From NCBI GenBank assembly GCA_024762925.1, contig JANTGM010000017.1:17534-81533 (forward strand): a stretch of DNA of 64,000 nucleotides. Direction: 5' to 3'. Both the position numbers and the translations under genes were made by a program. The DNA is from Kofleriaceae bacterium (GTDB lineage: Bacteria > Myxococcota_A > Polyangia > Haliangiales > Haliangiaceae). Under the pieces are notes generated by a model, which saw only the letters and a program-made list of their open reading frames with translations, was not told the origin of the DNA and did no database searches. Below, one piece after another: positions 35,359 to 44,527 of this stretch. The stretch's first letter is position 1. Every line of letters begins with the position of its first letter.

Positions 35359-37584
35359 CTATTGGAAAATCGAGGTATCCGCCGCTATGCCCCGCCCCCC
35401 GAGGTCCGAGTAGAAGCTTGGCACGGTACCAGAAGCAACGTACTCACCACTCTCGTCGTAGCGGAAGATGTTCTGCGTGGCAAACCCGTCGGTCCCTGTG
35501 CCCGTTACCTCGTCGATCGAAGCGATGCGCACCTTGCCATCACCGTAACGCACCACGTGAACCACGATATCGACGGCAGCGCTTACCATCTCTCGACGAG
35601 CCGTCGACTCCGCAGCACAGGACAACGCGGCCAATGAGGCAAGACGCCCTAGGGCAGAGAGAGCCCCCTCACCACGTATCGACGCCAAGGTGCCATCGAA
35701 GCTCGCAAGCATCGCCTGAACAAGCTCAAATGCCTCCGCGCCCCGAATGTCCCCAACCACCAGGCGGTCAGGATGCATACGCTCGGCTCCCCTCAAGAGT
35801 TCTTCAACTCCAATAGTGGGAACACCATTGCCGTCCCCCGGACGCGACTCAAGCGCTATCCAGTGAGGCCTTCCAATCTTGAGGCTGCTCACTTCCTCGA
35901 TGGAAACCAGACGCTCGTTTGCTGGTACATCTGACGCGAGAGCTCCGAGAACCGAGTTTTTGCCAGAGCTAGCGGATCCACAAACTAGCATGGTCTTTCG
36001 AGAGCTAAGACAAGTTCCTAGGAAAGATGCCATTGCCCCGCTGAGAACACCGCGGGTCTCGAGAGAGCGCAAGTCCTCTCCGCGTCCACTGGGCTTGCGA
36101 AGCGTGAGGCACGGTCCCCGGCTAGAAACCGGGGGTAGAACCATAGATAGACGGGCTCCATCGCGGAGACGGGCGTTCACGATGGGCGAATGAGGGTCTA
36201 TGGTCAACCCCGTAGGAGCGACGAGGCGGTCCACAACACGCCGAAATACTTCCTCGGAAGAGAAGCCCGTGTTGGCACTGCCAAGTGTTCCCGACCTCGT
36301 GATCAGAATTCGATCCGTGCCATCGACAAGGATTTCTTCAATCGTGTCATCGGCAAGGAGGTCCTCAAGAGGACCTAGACCGAGCGCCTCATTGAGCGTC
36401 TCTTTGATGAGCTGGTCTTGATCGACGCCAGCAGGCAGCGTGCCCCCAGACTCCATGGTTTCCACCAAGTCCACGATTGCGCTCTCGGCACGCTGCCAGA
36501 GTTCTTCGTCGCCAAGGCGCTCTAGGGCGAGTTCATCGAGACCAAGATCGGGCACCAGGCGTTCGAGAATCGAATCCTGGATCGAAAGCAGGGTCTTTGC
36601 TGCAGCATCCAAGCTCGGCACAGCCGCAATCGGACGACCATCCATGGCTGGACGCTTGCGGGGGGCATTGCTGGCGCCTGCGCCCACAAGACGAGGTTTT
36701 GGGGCCGCAGCGGGCTTCGGAGCGGGTGCTGGTTCCGGGGCTAACGAAGCTGGTGCGGAGATTCCCAGCGCGGGTGGTGCCAAATCCACCGGTGCTGAGG
36801 GCACAACTGGCGCAACGGCAGGAGGGGGTGCCATCGCTGGAGGGGGTGCCATCGCAGGAGGAGGTGCCATCGCAGGAGGGGGTGCCATAGCAGAAGGTGC
36901 TGCCGTCGCAGGAGGGGGTGCCATCGCAGAAGGTGGTGCCGTCGGCCGTGGTGCTGCGGGTGGTGATGACACAGCCTGGGGAGCTGCGGCTGCACGTGGT
37001 GGTGGCGCCATTGGAGGTGGAGCCATTGGCGGTGGAGCAGCAGGTGCTGCGGACGCGGGTGAAGGCAAAGGTGCAGGTGCTGAGGGCCGAGGTGCGGGCC
37101 GCGGAGCAGCAGTTGCTGGCCGTGGCGCTAGTGGCGGCGCGGTCGCAGCGCGAGGTGGCGAGGAGGCTGGCGCCAATGGTGGCGGCGCAGACTGATTTGC
37201 TCGTGGCGGAGCTGCTGGAGCCATTGGTGGCGAGGAAGCCGGTGGAGCCATTGGAGGTGCGGCCGGCTGGCTTACCGCACGCGCCGACCCCTGCCCGGGC
37301 TCTTCAACTCCAAGAATGAAATCGCCGATGTAGATCTTGTCCGAGTCTTTGACAACGAGCGGACTCGTGATCTTGCGACCATTCACATACGTACCGTTTG
37401 TACTCTTTAGGTCGACAATAATGAACTTGCCGTCTTTGAGAACAATGCGTGCATGCCTCTTTGAGACATTGCCCTTCGGCAAGACAACATCGTTGCCCTG
37501 CACGCGTCCAATCGTAATTTCAGCTTTGTCAAAATCGAGACGGCGCTGGTCGCCGCCTTTTTCCGTGAGCGTAATCGCAAACAT
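35359..37584 (-). CDS. FHA domain fused to a CpaF/TadA-type ATPase with altered motor motifs (741 aa)
   Basis: Residues 1-96 are FHA ('EITIGRVQGNDVVLP', 'SKRHARIVL', 'STNGTYVNGRK'). Residues ~97-300 are a Pro/Ala/Met linker with hexapeptide repeats. From ~330 it follows the CpaF secretion ATPase plan ('IEEILVDGTDRILIT', 'RLRDGARLSMVLPP', 'TLRKPSGRG'). Key residues differ: Walker A reads G-S-A-S-S-G-K-N (Lys542, then Asn instead of Ser/Thr), the Walker B Glu is Asp612 in 'LVVGDIRGAEA', and the usual His box is 'ASIRGEG'. It may hydrolyse ATP poorly or act as a regulatory subunit. No tad pilus genes adjoin. The start at 37584 avoids an implausible upstream extension. Confidence 0.88.
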   Translation of the reverse strand: MFAITLTEKGGDQRRLDFDKAEITIGRVQGNDVVLPKGNVSKRHARIVLKDGKFIIVDLKSTNGTYVNGRKITSPLVVKDSDKIYIGDFILGVEEPGQGSARAVSQPAAPPMAPPASSPPMAPAAPPRANQSAPPPLAPASSPPRAATAPPLAPRPATAAPRPAPRPSAPAPLPSPASAAPAAPPPMAPPPMAPPPRAAAAPQAVSSPPAAPRPTAPPSAMAPPPATAAPSAMAPPPAMAPPPAMAPPPAMAPPPAVAPVVPSAPVDLAPPALGISAPASLAPEPAPAPKPAAAPKPRLVGAGASNAPRKRPAMDGRPIAAVPSLDAAAKTLLSIQDSILERLVPDLGLDELALERLGDEELWQRAESAIVDLVETMESGGTLPAGVDQDQLIKETLNEALGLGPLEDLLADDTIEEILVDGTDRILITRSGTLGSANTGFSSEEVFRRVVDRLVAPTGLTIDPHSPIVNARLRDGARLSMVLPPVSSRGPCLTLRKPSGRGEDLRSLETRGVLSGAMASFLGTCLSSRKTMLVCGSASSGKNSVLGALASDVPANERLVSIEEVSSLKIGRPHWIALESRPGDGNGVPTIGVEELLRGAERMHPDRLVVGDIRGAEAFELVQAMLASFDGTLASIRGEGALSALGRLASLAALSCAAESTARREMVSAAVDIVVHVVRYGDGKVRIASIDEVTGTGTDGFATQNIFRYDESGEYVASGTVPSFYSDLGGRGIAADTSIFQ
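36821..36928 (-). repeat. 18-bp tandem repeats in the FHA-CpaF linker
   Basis: Six units of about GGAGGGGGTGCCATCGCA encode Pro-Pro-Ala-Met-Ala-Pro-type hexapeptides on the minus strand; the fifth is diverged. In-frame unit gain or loss would change linker length only. Confidence 0.85.
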
Positions 37585-37735
37585 ATTGGCCTTCCCGACG
37601 CAGCCCGAGCGCCTTAACCGCCGTAACGATAACGAATCAGAAAAATGCGGGTCAAGGAAACGGCACGTTAAGAGTGCGAATGCTGCACCTGAATCATTTC
37701 TCGCGCTCACCGTCAAAGGTAGGCAAGATCAGCCC

Positions 37736-38404
37736 ATGGATGTGCGACGTAAAACTACCTTAAACTCTAGCCCCGTCAGACTCCTGCCCATATGCATCAT
37801 GGCGCTCACCATCCTGGGGGGCGCACAAGGCCCCGCCTATGCTGAGAAGGTGCCAGGACGCTACGTATTCGTGCTCTCACGGGTAGACTTGCCCAAGGGC
37901 GCCCCGGCCGAACTCGAGGCGGTTGTTCGCAAGCAGGTCGCGGCGGCGGTTGCCAAGGAAGCCCGTCTGGATGCTGAGATTCCCAAGGGCGCACCCGCGT
38001 ATGACGAAAAGGCCAAGGGCCGCTACAACAATAAGCCCTTCCATGAGTACATGGCGAAGCATCATCTTCGAGCGTTTCGCGTGACGGTGCAGGTGACCAA
38101 GTACACTCCAACCTTGATGCCAAACCCCAAGAAGTCTGGCCAGATCCTGGGAAGCTCACTCGTGCTCCGGATGTTTGGCGAGACCATTCCTGACCGAGTG
38201 ATGGCGTTTTCGGGGGATGGCTCAGCAAGTGTGATGGCGGAAGTTGGCAAGAAGGTTCGCGCAAAGGATCGGACGTGGGTTGATACGGATGCTGCCGATC
38301 TCGCGATTGAGAAAGCAATCACCATGAGCATTGTAAAGCTTGACACCAAGCCCAAGAAGAAACCAAAGCGCCGGAAGAAGCACGCAAAACGAACACCGCG
38401 ATAG
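37736..38404 (+). CDS. Secreted protein with basic C-terminus (222 aa)
   Basis: A signal peptide (hydrophobic 'LPICIMALTILGG', cleavage after 'PAYA') is followed by an alpha/beta domain with long helices ('APAELEAVVRKQVAAAVAKE') and strands ('FRVTVQVTKYTPTL', 'SLVLRMFGE'). The final 20 residues are Lys/Arg-rich, ending 'KKHAKRTPR'. I do not recognise the family; the pattern resembles periplasmic solute-binding or HEAT-like domains only vaguely. Divergent from the FHA-CpaF gene across 151 bases in which I see no defined site. Confidence 0.65.
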   Translation: MDVRRKTTLNSSPVRLLPICIMALTILGGAQGPAYAEKVPGRYVFVLSRVDLPKGAPAELEAVVRKQVAAAVAKEARLDAEIPKGAPAYDEKAKGRYNNKPFHEYMAKHHLRAFRVTVQVTKYTPTLMPNPKKSGQILGSSLVLRMFGETIPDRVMAFSGDGSASVMAEVGKKVRAKDRTWVDTDAADLAIEKAITMSIVKLDTKPKKKPKRRKKHAKRTPR

Positions 38405-38458
38405 GCTGGATCTCATCCGCCACGAACTCCACACAGAAACCTCTCGCTCGCTTCCTTA

Positions 38459-38485
38459 CCCTCGGGCATGGCCCAGCGCCGAGGG
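38459..38485. terminator. Hairpin between convergent genes
   Basis: CCCTCGG (38459-38465) pairs with CCGAGGG (38479-38485) across a 13-base loop, between the secreted-protein gene and lepB. On the plus strand a TTTTT run follows about 25 bases later, so this is a modest bidirectional terminator candidate. Confidence 0.4.
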
Positions 38486-38522
38486 CGAAGAACCGAGCAA
38501 GCGCGAGCAAGATTTTTGAATC
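38480..38522. repeat. Short dispersed intergenic repeat, copy B
   Basis: Begins GAGGGCGAAGA and includes GAGCAAG and TTTTTGAATC, matching 1022-1061 (copy A). It partly overlaps the hairpin at 38459-38485 and lies between two convergent genes. Confidence 0.4.
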
Positions 38523-38527
38523 TGACG

Positions 38528-39640
38528 CTAGTGAACCATTTGGCCCATGCGGTCGAGACGCAGACCACCGGCCTCGGAAGGCTGCTTGGACCACCAGATA
38601 AAGAGGGCCTTGCCCTTAATGTTCTTCACGGGGACTGGCCCCCACACGCGCGAGTCGCTTGAGTTGGACCGGTTGTCTCCCATGACGAAGACGTGGTCTT
38701 TGGGAACCACGAAGTGCTGGCGTAAGCCACAGATGTCGTCTGGGTCCTCGTTGGTTGTGACAATTTCCCCCGTCGCCGCGAGCCGCTCATCCAAGTCTCG
38801 CCCATCCACACCGTTTTCGCGGCACGTTGGCATGCTGTGGCTCGGGAAGTCCAACGCGCCGCTGTATTGCGAGTAGGGGCCCTTTGGGTTGCCCGCCCGA
38901 ACCTCGTCCATGTGCGGGCGGGTTTCATCGTGAACCGTCTCGTAAGAAAATCCCTCAACGGTCTCTTGATACAGGCTGCACGACCGCTCCACCCATCCTG
39001 ATGCCGCAGTGTCCCAGTATGTGCACTCGGATTCATCATACTTCGCAGGCCGTTCTTTGCCATTCACGAAGAGGGTATCGCAGCGCACCTCAACGGTATC
39101 CCCAGCAAGCGCCACAACCCTCTTGATGAAATCCTTTTCCGGATCGCAGGGGTAGATGAAGACAATCACCTCGCCTGGCTTTGGTCCCCGGTAATCGAGG
39201 AAATGTGTTGTTGTGTAGGGGATACGTACTCCGTAGAGAAACTTATTTACGAAGATGTGATCGCCTATCTCCATCGTGGGAATCATCGATGTCGAGGGAA
39301 TCTTGAACGCTTCAATCACAAACGCCCGAAGTAGTAGCGCTATCAAAATCGCGATGCCGATAGACTCGCCATACTCGCGTCCTGTGCTCTTCCGAGTGAA
39401 GGCCAGGTTGCGATCCACAAGATCGTCGAGCAGTGCGAGTTCGTCGCGGAGTTTGCCCCGACTTGCTTCATCCTCGCCCGCCAAAGCCTTCTCAAGGTGG
39501 TTGGCGTGGGCCGCAATACGCTCCTTGGTGGAATCTGAGAGCTTATACGCGTAGGTATGCAGCCCCTTGCGGGCGTCGCGAATTAGGCCGGTGGCCTCTT
39601 TGCGAATTCGTCGCTCGTATTTGCGAGGCAGGTTGCTCAT
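38528..39640 (-). CDS. lepB: Signal peptidase I (370 aa)
   Basis: Membrane serine protease that removes signal peptides. The nucleophile is the Ser of 'PSTSMIPTMEIGD'; the general-base Lys is in 'DFIKRVVALAGD'; 'VMGDNRSNSSDSRVWGPVP' is the conserved box E. A ~95-residue charged N-terminal cytoplasmic extension precedes one membrane helix ('ESIGIAILIALLLRAFVIEA'). The central domain has a large insertion between boxes D and E with a probable disulfide ('TMPTCREN' region and others). It starts nine bases after lepA, a common gene pair. Confidence 0.96.
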   Translation of the reverse strand: MSNLPRKYERRIRKEATGLIRDARKGLHTYAYKLSDSTKERIAAHANHLEKALAGEDEASRGKLRDELALLDDLVDRNLAFTRKSTGREYGESIGIAILIALLLRAFVIEAFKIPSTSMIPTMEIGDHIFVNKFLYGVRIPYTTTHFLDYRGPKPGEVIVFIYPCDPEKDFIKRVVALAGDTVEVRCDTLFVNGKERPAKYDESECTYWDTAASGWVERSCSLYQETVEGFSYETVHDETRPHMDEVRAGNPKGPYSQYSGALDFPSHSMPTCRENGVDGRDLDERLAATGEIVTTNEDPDDICGLRQHFVVPKDHVFVMGDNRSNSSDSRVWGPVPVKNIKGKALFIWWSKQPSEAGGLRLDRMGQMVH

Positions 39641-39649
39641 ACGCCAGGG

Positions 39650-41452
39650 TTAGTCCACTTGCAGAATAGTTAGGAACGCTTCCTGTGGCAACTCTACCGA
39701 GCCCACGGCCTTCATGCGCTTCTTGCCTGCCTTTTGCTTCTCAAGCAGCTTTCGCTTTCGCGAGATGTCACCACCGTAGCACTTGGCAGTCACGTCTTTT
39801 CGAAGGGCCTTAACCGTTGTTCGCGAGATGATACGACTTCCAACCGCCGCCTGAATTGCCACCGCAAACATCTGTCGGTGAATGACATCCTTCATTTTGA
39901 CGCAGATCTCATGTCCACGGCGTTGCGCAACCGATTTGTGACAAACCAAACTCAGTGCATCGACCTTCTCGCTGTTGATGAGCATGTCCACACGAACCAG
40001 GTCGCTCCGCATATACTCGCCCATGTCGTATTCGAGTGAGGCATAGCCCCGCGAGAGCGTCTTGAGCCGATCGTAGAAGCCAAAGACAACTTCCGCCATG
40101 GGAAGCTTGTACTTCACCTGGACACGTCCCATGGTGCCGTAGTCGATTCCCGACTGGATCCCGCGTCGCTCCTCGCACAGTTGGACGACGGGCCCAATGT
40201 ACTCCTGCGGGCAGTGCACGGTGGCATTGATCATCGGCTCCTCCATGTAGTCGTAGGCGCCAGCATCCGGCATCTTGGCCGGATTGTGAACAAAGTCCTC
40301 CTCGCCGTTCTTGAAGTGCACCTTGTAAATTACCGAAGGCGCTGTCGTGATGAGGTCCAGATCGAATTCTCGCTCAAGGCGCTCTTGAACAATCTCCATA
40401 TGCAAGAGACCGAGGAAACCACAGCGAAACCCAAACCCGAGTGCCGCTGACGTCTCGGGTTCATAGGTAACAGCTGCATCGTTGAGCACAAGTTTGGCGA
40501 GCGCATCTTTGAGCTGCTGGTAGTCCTTCGAGTCCACAGGAAAGATGCCAGCGAAGACCATCGGCTGAACGGTCTGAAACCCCTCAAGAGCTTCTTCGCA
40601 TTGGCGTCCTGCCTCCGTCACCGTATCGCCAACCCGAACGTCTGCGATATCCTTGATGGACCCAGCGATGATTCCCACCTCTCCGCAGTCGAGTGCTTTT
40701 GTTTCCCGAGGGTGCGGATCAAAGTACCCAACCTGCAGGCAGTCGTATTCCTTCTCGGTGCCCATGAAGCGCAGTTTCATGCCCTTCTTGAGAACGCCCT
40801 CTTTCACGCGCACTAGCGCGACAACTCCCTTGAACGAGTCGTACCAAGAGTCAAAGATGAGCGCGCGCAGAGGCTTGTCGGGAAAGACCGCTGGTGGCGG
40901 AATACGCTGCACCACAGCTTCCAAGACATCTTCGACACCGAGGCCGGTCTTGGCCGACACCCGCAGCGCGTCTTGCGAGTCGAGCCCGATGGCCTCTTCG
41001 ATTTCGGCGATGACTTCCTCGGGGCGAGCGACTGGCAGATCGATCTTATTTAGGACCGGGACAATTTCGAGATCGTTGTCGAGTGCCAGATACACATTCG
41101 CCAACGTCTGAGCCTCAACTCCTTGCGCGGCATCCACCACTAAGAGACATCCCTCACAAGCAGCAAGGGATCGGGAGACTTCGTAGTGAAAATCAACGTG
41201 ACCTGGGGTGTCGATGAGATTCAGCTGATAGACCAAGCCATCTTGCGCTTTGTACTCAAGGCGTACTGCCTGCGCTTTGATTGTGATTCCTCGCTCCCGC
41301 TCAATCTCCATTCGATCAAGCAGTTGCGCCTGTTGCTCACGTTTCGTGATGGCGCCAGTGAGGTCCATAATTCGATCGGCGAGAGTCGTCTTGCCATGAT
41401 CGATATGGGCAATAATAGAGAAGTTACGGATTCGCTCCGGTGGGACCGGCAT
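39650..41452 (-). CDS. lepA: Elongation factor 4 (back-translocating GTPase LepA)
   Basis: Ribosomal GTPase acting on stalled elongation complexes. At 600 residues it has normal length. G1 '[15 protein letters not shown]', the switch region '[14 protein letters not shown]', G3 '[12 protein letters not shown]', G4 'NKIDLP', and the LepA-specific C-terminal '[20 protein letters not shown]' are all present. First gene of the lepA-lepB operon. Divergent from the Asp-rich lipoprotein gene. Confidence 0.98.
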   Translation of the reverse strand: MPVPPERIRNFSIIAHIDHGKTTLADRIMDLTGAITKREQQAQLLDRMEIERERGITIKAQAVRLEYKAQDGLVYQLNLIDTPGHVDFHYEVSRSLAACEGCLLVVDAAQGVEAQTLANVYLALDNDLEIVPVLNKIDLPVARPEEVIAEIEEAIGLDSQDALRVSAKTGLGVEDVLEAVVQRIPPPAVFPDKPLRALIFDSWYDSFKGVVALVRVKEGVLKKGMKLRFMGTEKEYDCLQVGYFDPHPRETKALDCGEVGIIAGSIKDIADVRVGDTVTEAGRQCEEALEGFQTVQPMVFAGIFPVDSKDYQQLKDALAKLVLNDAAVTYEPETSAALGFGFRCGFLGLLHMEIVQERLEREFDLDLITTAPSVIYKVHFKNGEEDFVHNPAKMPDAGAYDYMEEPMINATVHCPQEYIGPVVQLCEERRGIQSGIDYGTMGRVQVKYKLPMAEVVFGFYDRLKTLSRGYASLEYDMGEYMRSDLVRVDMLINSEKVDALSLVCHKSVAQRRGHEICVKMKDVIHRQMFAVAIQAAVGSRIISRTTVKALRKDVTAKCYGGDISRKRKLLEKQKAGKKRMKAVGSVELPQEAFLTILQVD

Positions 41453-41574
41453 GTGCCCGCCTATCTAGCACATTCGCCTCGGGGGCACAGCAATGCCGAG
41501 AAAATAGCGATGCTGGCACAAGAACTTGGCAACTCTGAGTGCCTCAAGCGGGGAAATCGGGCTAGGCTTTAACC

Positions 41575-42318
41575 ATGGGAAATCGTGCAATCGGGATGTG
41601 TCTGGCCGTAGGCGCCCTCTCTTTGGTGGCCTGTGGTGGCGCTAGCAAGGGCAAGGGGTCGAAGAACGTTGCGGGCATTGACTCCAGCGACGGACTGACG
41701 GTGCCTCGTGTAGATCCATCCTTGTGTGACACAAAAGGCAAGAAGGTCACCACCTTCGACCTCAATCACGACAACCGCCCCGACGTTTGGAAGCTTTTCG
41801 CGACAGCGGACGAAGGCGGAACAACCGTTGAGATCCTCACCTGCAAGCAGGTTGACCTCGACCATGATGGCCGCAAGGACTACGTGCAAACCTACTCGCG
41901 CACGGGCGAGATGTTGGCCGAGGAATTTGATTTTACCTTTGAAGGGGAAATGGATGCTCGCGAGCACTACGATAAGAAGACGGGAAAGATCTATCTCATC
42001 GAGCGCGATTCTGACCACGATAAGAAGCCCGACGTCTGGGAGAAATACGATGAAGAGGGCCGCCTTGAGAGCGTGCGCCGAGACCGCAATGCGGATGGCA
42101 AGCCCGATCTTTGGGAGCAGTACAAAAAGGGTGAGCTTCTAGCGATTCTCTACGATGATGACTTCGACAACAAAGTGGATCGCAAAGATGAGCTAAAGAC
42201 TACAGAGCCTCCAAAGGAAACGAAGCCCGAGACTGACGGCGACGAGGACAGCATTGAGAACGACACACCTGAGGACGAAGCAGGTGGTTCCGAGGTTGAT
42301 CCCGCGAGCGACGGGTAG
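41575..42318 (+). CDS. Calcium-loop (EF-hand-like) acidic lipoprotein (247 aa)
   Basis: Lipoprotein signal with Cys20 ('LSLVACGG'). The mature part carries several D-x-[DN]-x-D-G/N-x-x-D loops of thrombospondin-3/EF-hand type: 'DLNHDNRPDVWK', 'DLDHDGRKDYVQ', 'DSDHDKKPDVWE', 'DRNADGKPDLWE' and 'DDDFDNKVDRKDE'. Each is followed by an aromatic and a strand, suggesting calcium-binding modules in the periplasm or on the surface. The C-terminus is highly acidic and disordered. This kind of repeat lipoprotein is widespread in myxobacteria; its role is not known. Confidence 0.85.
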   Translation: MGNRAIGMCLAVGALSLVACGGASKGKGSKNVAGIDSSDGLTVPRVDPSLCDTKGKKVTTFDLNHDNRPDVWKLFATADEGGTTVEILTCKQVDLDHDGRKDYVQTYSRTGEMLAEEFDFTFEGEMDAREHYDKKTGKIYLIERDSDHDKKPDVWEKYDEEGRLESVRRDRNADGKPDLWEQYKKGELLAILYDDDFDNKVDRKDELKTTEPPKETKPETDGDEDSIENDTPEDEAGGSEVDPASDG

Positions 42319-42409
42319 CACGAACTCGCCTTCAGAGAGGTTCAAGACGCCCCAGAGCTTTGGGTTGGGGCGCATTGCCTGTGTTTGCGCCTTTTCCTCC
42401 ACTAGCAGG

Positions 42410-42524
42410 GCGATTCATGGACATTGATTCGTGATCGCGAAGTCAGCTCGTTTGCTGGCGAGGCGGGAAGAGGGAGTTTGCTGGGCGAGAAGACGAGTGA
42501 GCGCGTTCTATGTTCATGAATCGC
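42410..42524. repeat. MITE-like dispersed element, copy 2 (115 bp)
   Basis: The ends are near-perfect 15-bp inverted repeats (GCGATTCATGGACAT at the left, GCGATTCATGAACAT read inward from the right, one mismatch). The internal sequence matches copy 1 (34206-34373) in the opposite orientation, without its 53-base insert. An outer inverted pair CACTAGCAGG (42400-42409) and CCTGCTAGTG (42548-42557) encloses it. It lies between the convergent calcium-loop lipoprotein and His-rich lipoprotein genes. No coding capacity; the rest of 42319-42551 shows nothing else. Confidence 0.85.
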
Positions 42525-42551
42525 GCACGAGTCTCCTGGCCCACACGCCTG

Positions 42552-42818
42552 CTAGTGCGGATGGTGGTGGCCGTCAGCGCCCTCTAGATGTGGATGCGGG
42601 TGGTCGTGATGATGGTGATCGCTGGTCCCGTGAGGGTGAGCGTGCCCATGCTCGTGCTTGCTGTGCGGCTTATGCGAATGTTTCTTATGCTTGGGCTTGG
42701 AGGACTTGTGCTTTTGCTCTTTTTCAGGCTTGGGCTCGGGCTTTTTGGCAGGCGTAGTACTGCCTCCACATGATGCAACTGCCACACTCAAAGCAATCGC
42801 CGTCATCATTCGGTACAT
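42552..42818 (-). CDS. Histidine-rich lipoprotein (88 aa)
   Basis: Signal with Cys17 ('VAVASCGG'). The mature chain is Lys/Pro-rich, then a tail in which about a third of the residues are His ('HEHGHAHPHGTSDHHHHDHP'). Such tails bind zinc, nickel or copper and act as metal stores or chaperones at the cell envelope. The start overlaps the preceding stop (TGATG), tying it to the glycosyltransferase-coiled-coil gene. No zinc or nickel transporter is visible nearby. Confidence 0.75.
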   Translation of the reverse strand: MYRMMTAIALSVAVASCGGSTTPAKKPEPKPEKEQKHKSSKPKHKKHSHKPHSKHEHGHAHPHGTSDHHHHDHPHPHLEGADGHHHPH

Positions 42819-44527
42819 CAGGATCCTCGCCGTTTCCGCGCCATCTTGCGCTTAAGGGCTGCCAATTCATCATCGACGGCAGAGCCCTTCTTCTTCGCCG
42901 CCTTGGTTCTACGCTGTTTCTTTTTGGTGGAGTTCTTTGCCTTTCCAGCAGGCGCTCCTTGGGCCTCTCTGCGAAGTCGGTCAAGCTCCTCAGCCACCGA
43001 TGGCCTCTTGCTGCTCGACCTGGTGGAGGTGCCAGTGCCCTGTCGAAATGAATCCGTTGCTGGAGGAATCTCGGGTTCCGGCGCGACTGCAGCGGCTTGT
43101 GCAGCGTTCTCGAGACTCGTTTCCTCAGCCTCCAAACCCGCCATCTCTGCAAGCGCAGTGTGCATCCGGGCCCGCTCCAAATCGGCGTTGCGTTCGGCCT
43201 TTTTTGCCATCCCCACGTTGCCAAGCCGCTCCGCCTTGGAGCGCTGTGCCTCCCAGACGGCCGTCTGCTTTTGGGCATCGGTAATCGTCCGAGAGACTTG
43301 GCCTTTGCGCTCTTGGATTTCCACTTTGAGTCTGCGAAGTCGAGCAGCATCAGGTCTCTTGGGCGTTGTGGTGGAACGCGCTGGCCCACCACCCAGATCC
43401 TCTAGTGCACCTGCGGGAGTCGCGGCTTTGGCGGCCCACGCAGCGTATTGGCTCGCATCTTCGACCTCGGATTTGCGCCCGGCACTTTGGGCATCCTGAC
43501 GCTCGGATATGACGTCTTGGCGCTGCATACCGATGAGGCACACCGCATCGGCAACCACAGCGGCACCATCTAGGCCAGCCCCAGAAACCTCCCCGGACGA
43601 GCTTGCGAGCATGCGCTCAAGTGCACTTCCGACCATCAGTGCGTTGGTTGCGATGGCACCACGGCCACGCTCTTCAAGCGCATTCGCGCGATGGGTCTCT
43701 GGGCCACGTTCTGGGCTCAGGCAAACGATCCTTGCCCCCACCGCCATCGCTCGTCCAACGGAGGCCTCTGAGGCCTGTGTAATGACAACATCGGCACTTC
43801 GCCAAAGGAGCGGGGCGTCGGCTGTGCGACCAAAGAGCTTGGCTTTCATGTCGAGAATGGGAACTTGAACGCGCAGCGCAGCTGCTGCATCGGTGTCGTC
43901 TCCCGCGTCAAAGAGATAGGTAATCTCGCCGCTCACGAGCGAAAGCTGAAGTGCGAGTTGGCCACTTTGCTCAGCTCCAAGACCCTCGACCTCGACCAGG
44001 ACAACGCGATTCGATAACCCAAATCGTTTGCGCAGAGTTCGCCGCTCAAAGGTTCCAGCTTCGGCGAAGGAATACTCCCCCATGCACCCTACTGGGAGAA
44101 TACGATTGCCAACCACGCCGTGATCTTCAAGGTGCACTGCTGCTTCGTCGTCGACAACGAAATATCGATCGGCTTCGCTCTGAGACCAAGCCGCACTGGG
44201 CGCCAAGTCGTGAACGACAGCGATAACCGGAAACGGACGCGGGCTCTGGTCTCGAAGATGACAGGCGGCCTGCGCTGCCCGGGCTTCGAAGCAAACCACT
44301 GCGTCAGGACGGAATGTCTCGACCTCCTTGCTCAGCTGATGCTCAAGAACATCGCCACCAATGGCACGCATGACCCAATCGATCGCTCCGCCTTCGCCGC
44401 CAACGTGCCCCCCATCAAAGGCTCGCAAGGTGACACCACCTGCTTGCAGAGCAGCCAGGACTGGCGTCACAACCGACGCATCTGCCCCAGCAGACGTTAG
44501 AACCAATATGGATGGAGCATTACTCAT
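42818..44527 (-). CDS. MurG/MGDG-synthase-like glycosyltransferase fold fused to a Lys-rich coiled coil (569 aa)
   Basis: Residues 1-~350 follow the GT-B plan of the GT28/MGDG synthase group. 'ILVLTSAGADASVVTPVLA' opens the fold; 'FPVIAVVHDLAPSAAWSQSE' and 'DRYFVVDDEAAVHLEDHGV' resemble the acceptor domain; 'SADVVITQASEASVGRAMA' with 'GPETHRANALEERG' resembles the donor-binding domain. The donor motif is weakened, so activity is uncertain. From ~residue 400 come a PspA-like coiled coil and a very basic tail ('KKKQRRTKAAKKKG'), probably nucleic-acid or membrane binding. Start MSNAPS overlaps the dehydrogenase stop by ATGA. Confidence 0.7.
   Translation of the reverse strand: MSNAPSILVLTSAGADASVVTPVLAALQAGGVTLRAFDGGHVGGEGGAIDWVMRAIGGDVLEHQLSKEVETFRPDAVVCFEARAAQAACHLRDQSPRPFPVIAVVHDLAPSAAWSQSEADRYFVVDDEAAVHLEDHGVVGNRILPVGCMGEYSFAEAGTFERRTLRKRFGLSNRVVLVEVEGLGAEQSGQLALQLSLVSGEITYLFDAGDDTDAAAALRVQVPILDMKAKLFGRTADAPLLWRSADVVITQASEASVGRAMAVGARIVCLSPERGPETHRANALEERGRGAIATNALMVGSALERMLASSSGEVSGAGLDGAAVVADAVCLIGMQRQDVISERQDAQSAGRKSEVEDASQYAAWAAKAATPAGALEDLGGGPARSTTTPKRPDAARLRRLKVEIQERKGQVSRTITDAQKQTAVWEAQRSKAERLGNVGMAKKAERNADLERARMHTALAEMAGLEAEETSLENAAQAAAVAPEPEIPPATDSFRQGTGTSTRSSSKRPSVAEELDRLRREAQGAPAGKAKNSTKKKQRRTKAAKKKGSAVDDELAALKRKMARKRRGS

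Noticed and set aside
36440..37195. 251-residue Gly/Ala-rich open frame on the plus strand
   Set aside because: It is the complement of the Pro/Ala-rich linker of the FHA-CpaF gene; Gly/Ala runs are what Pro/Ala codons give in reverse.
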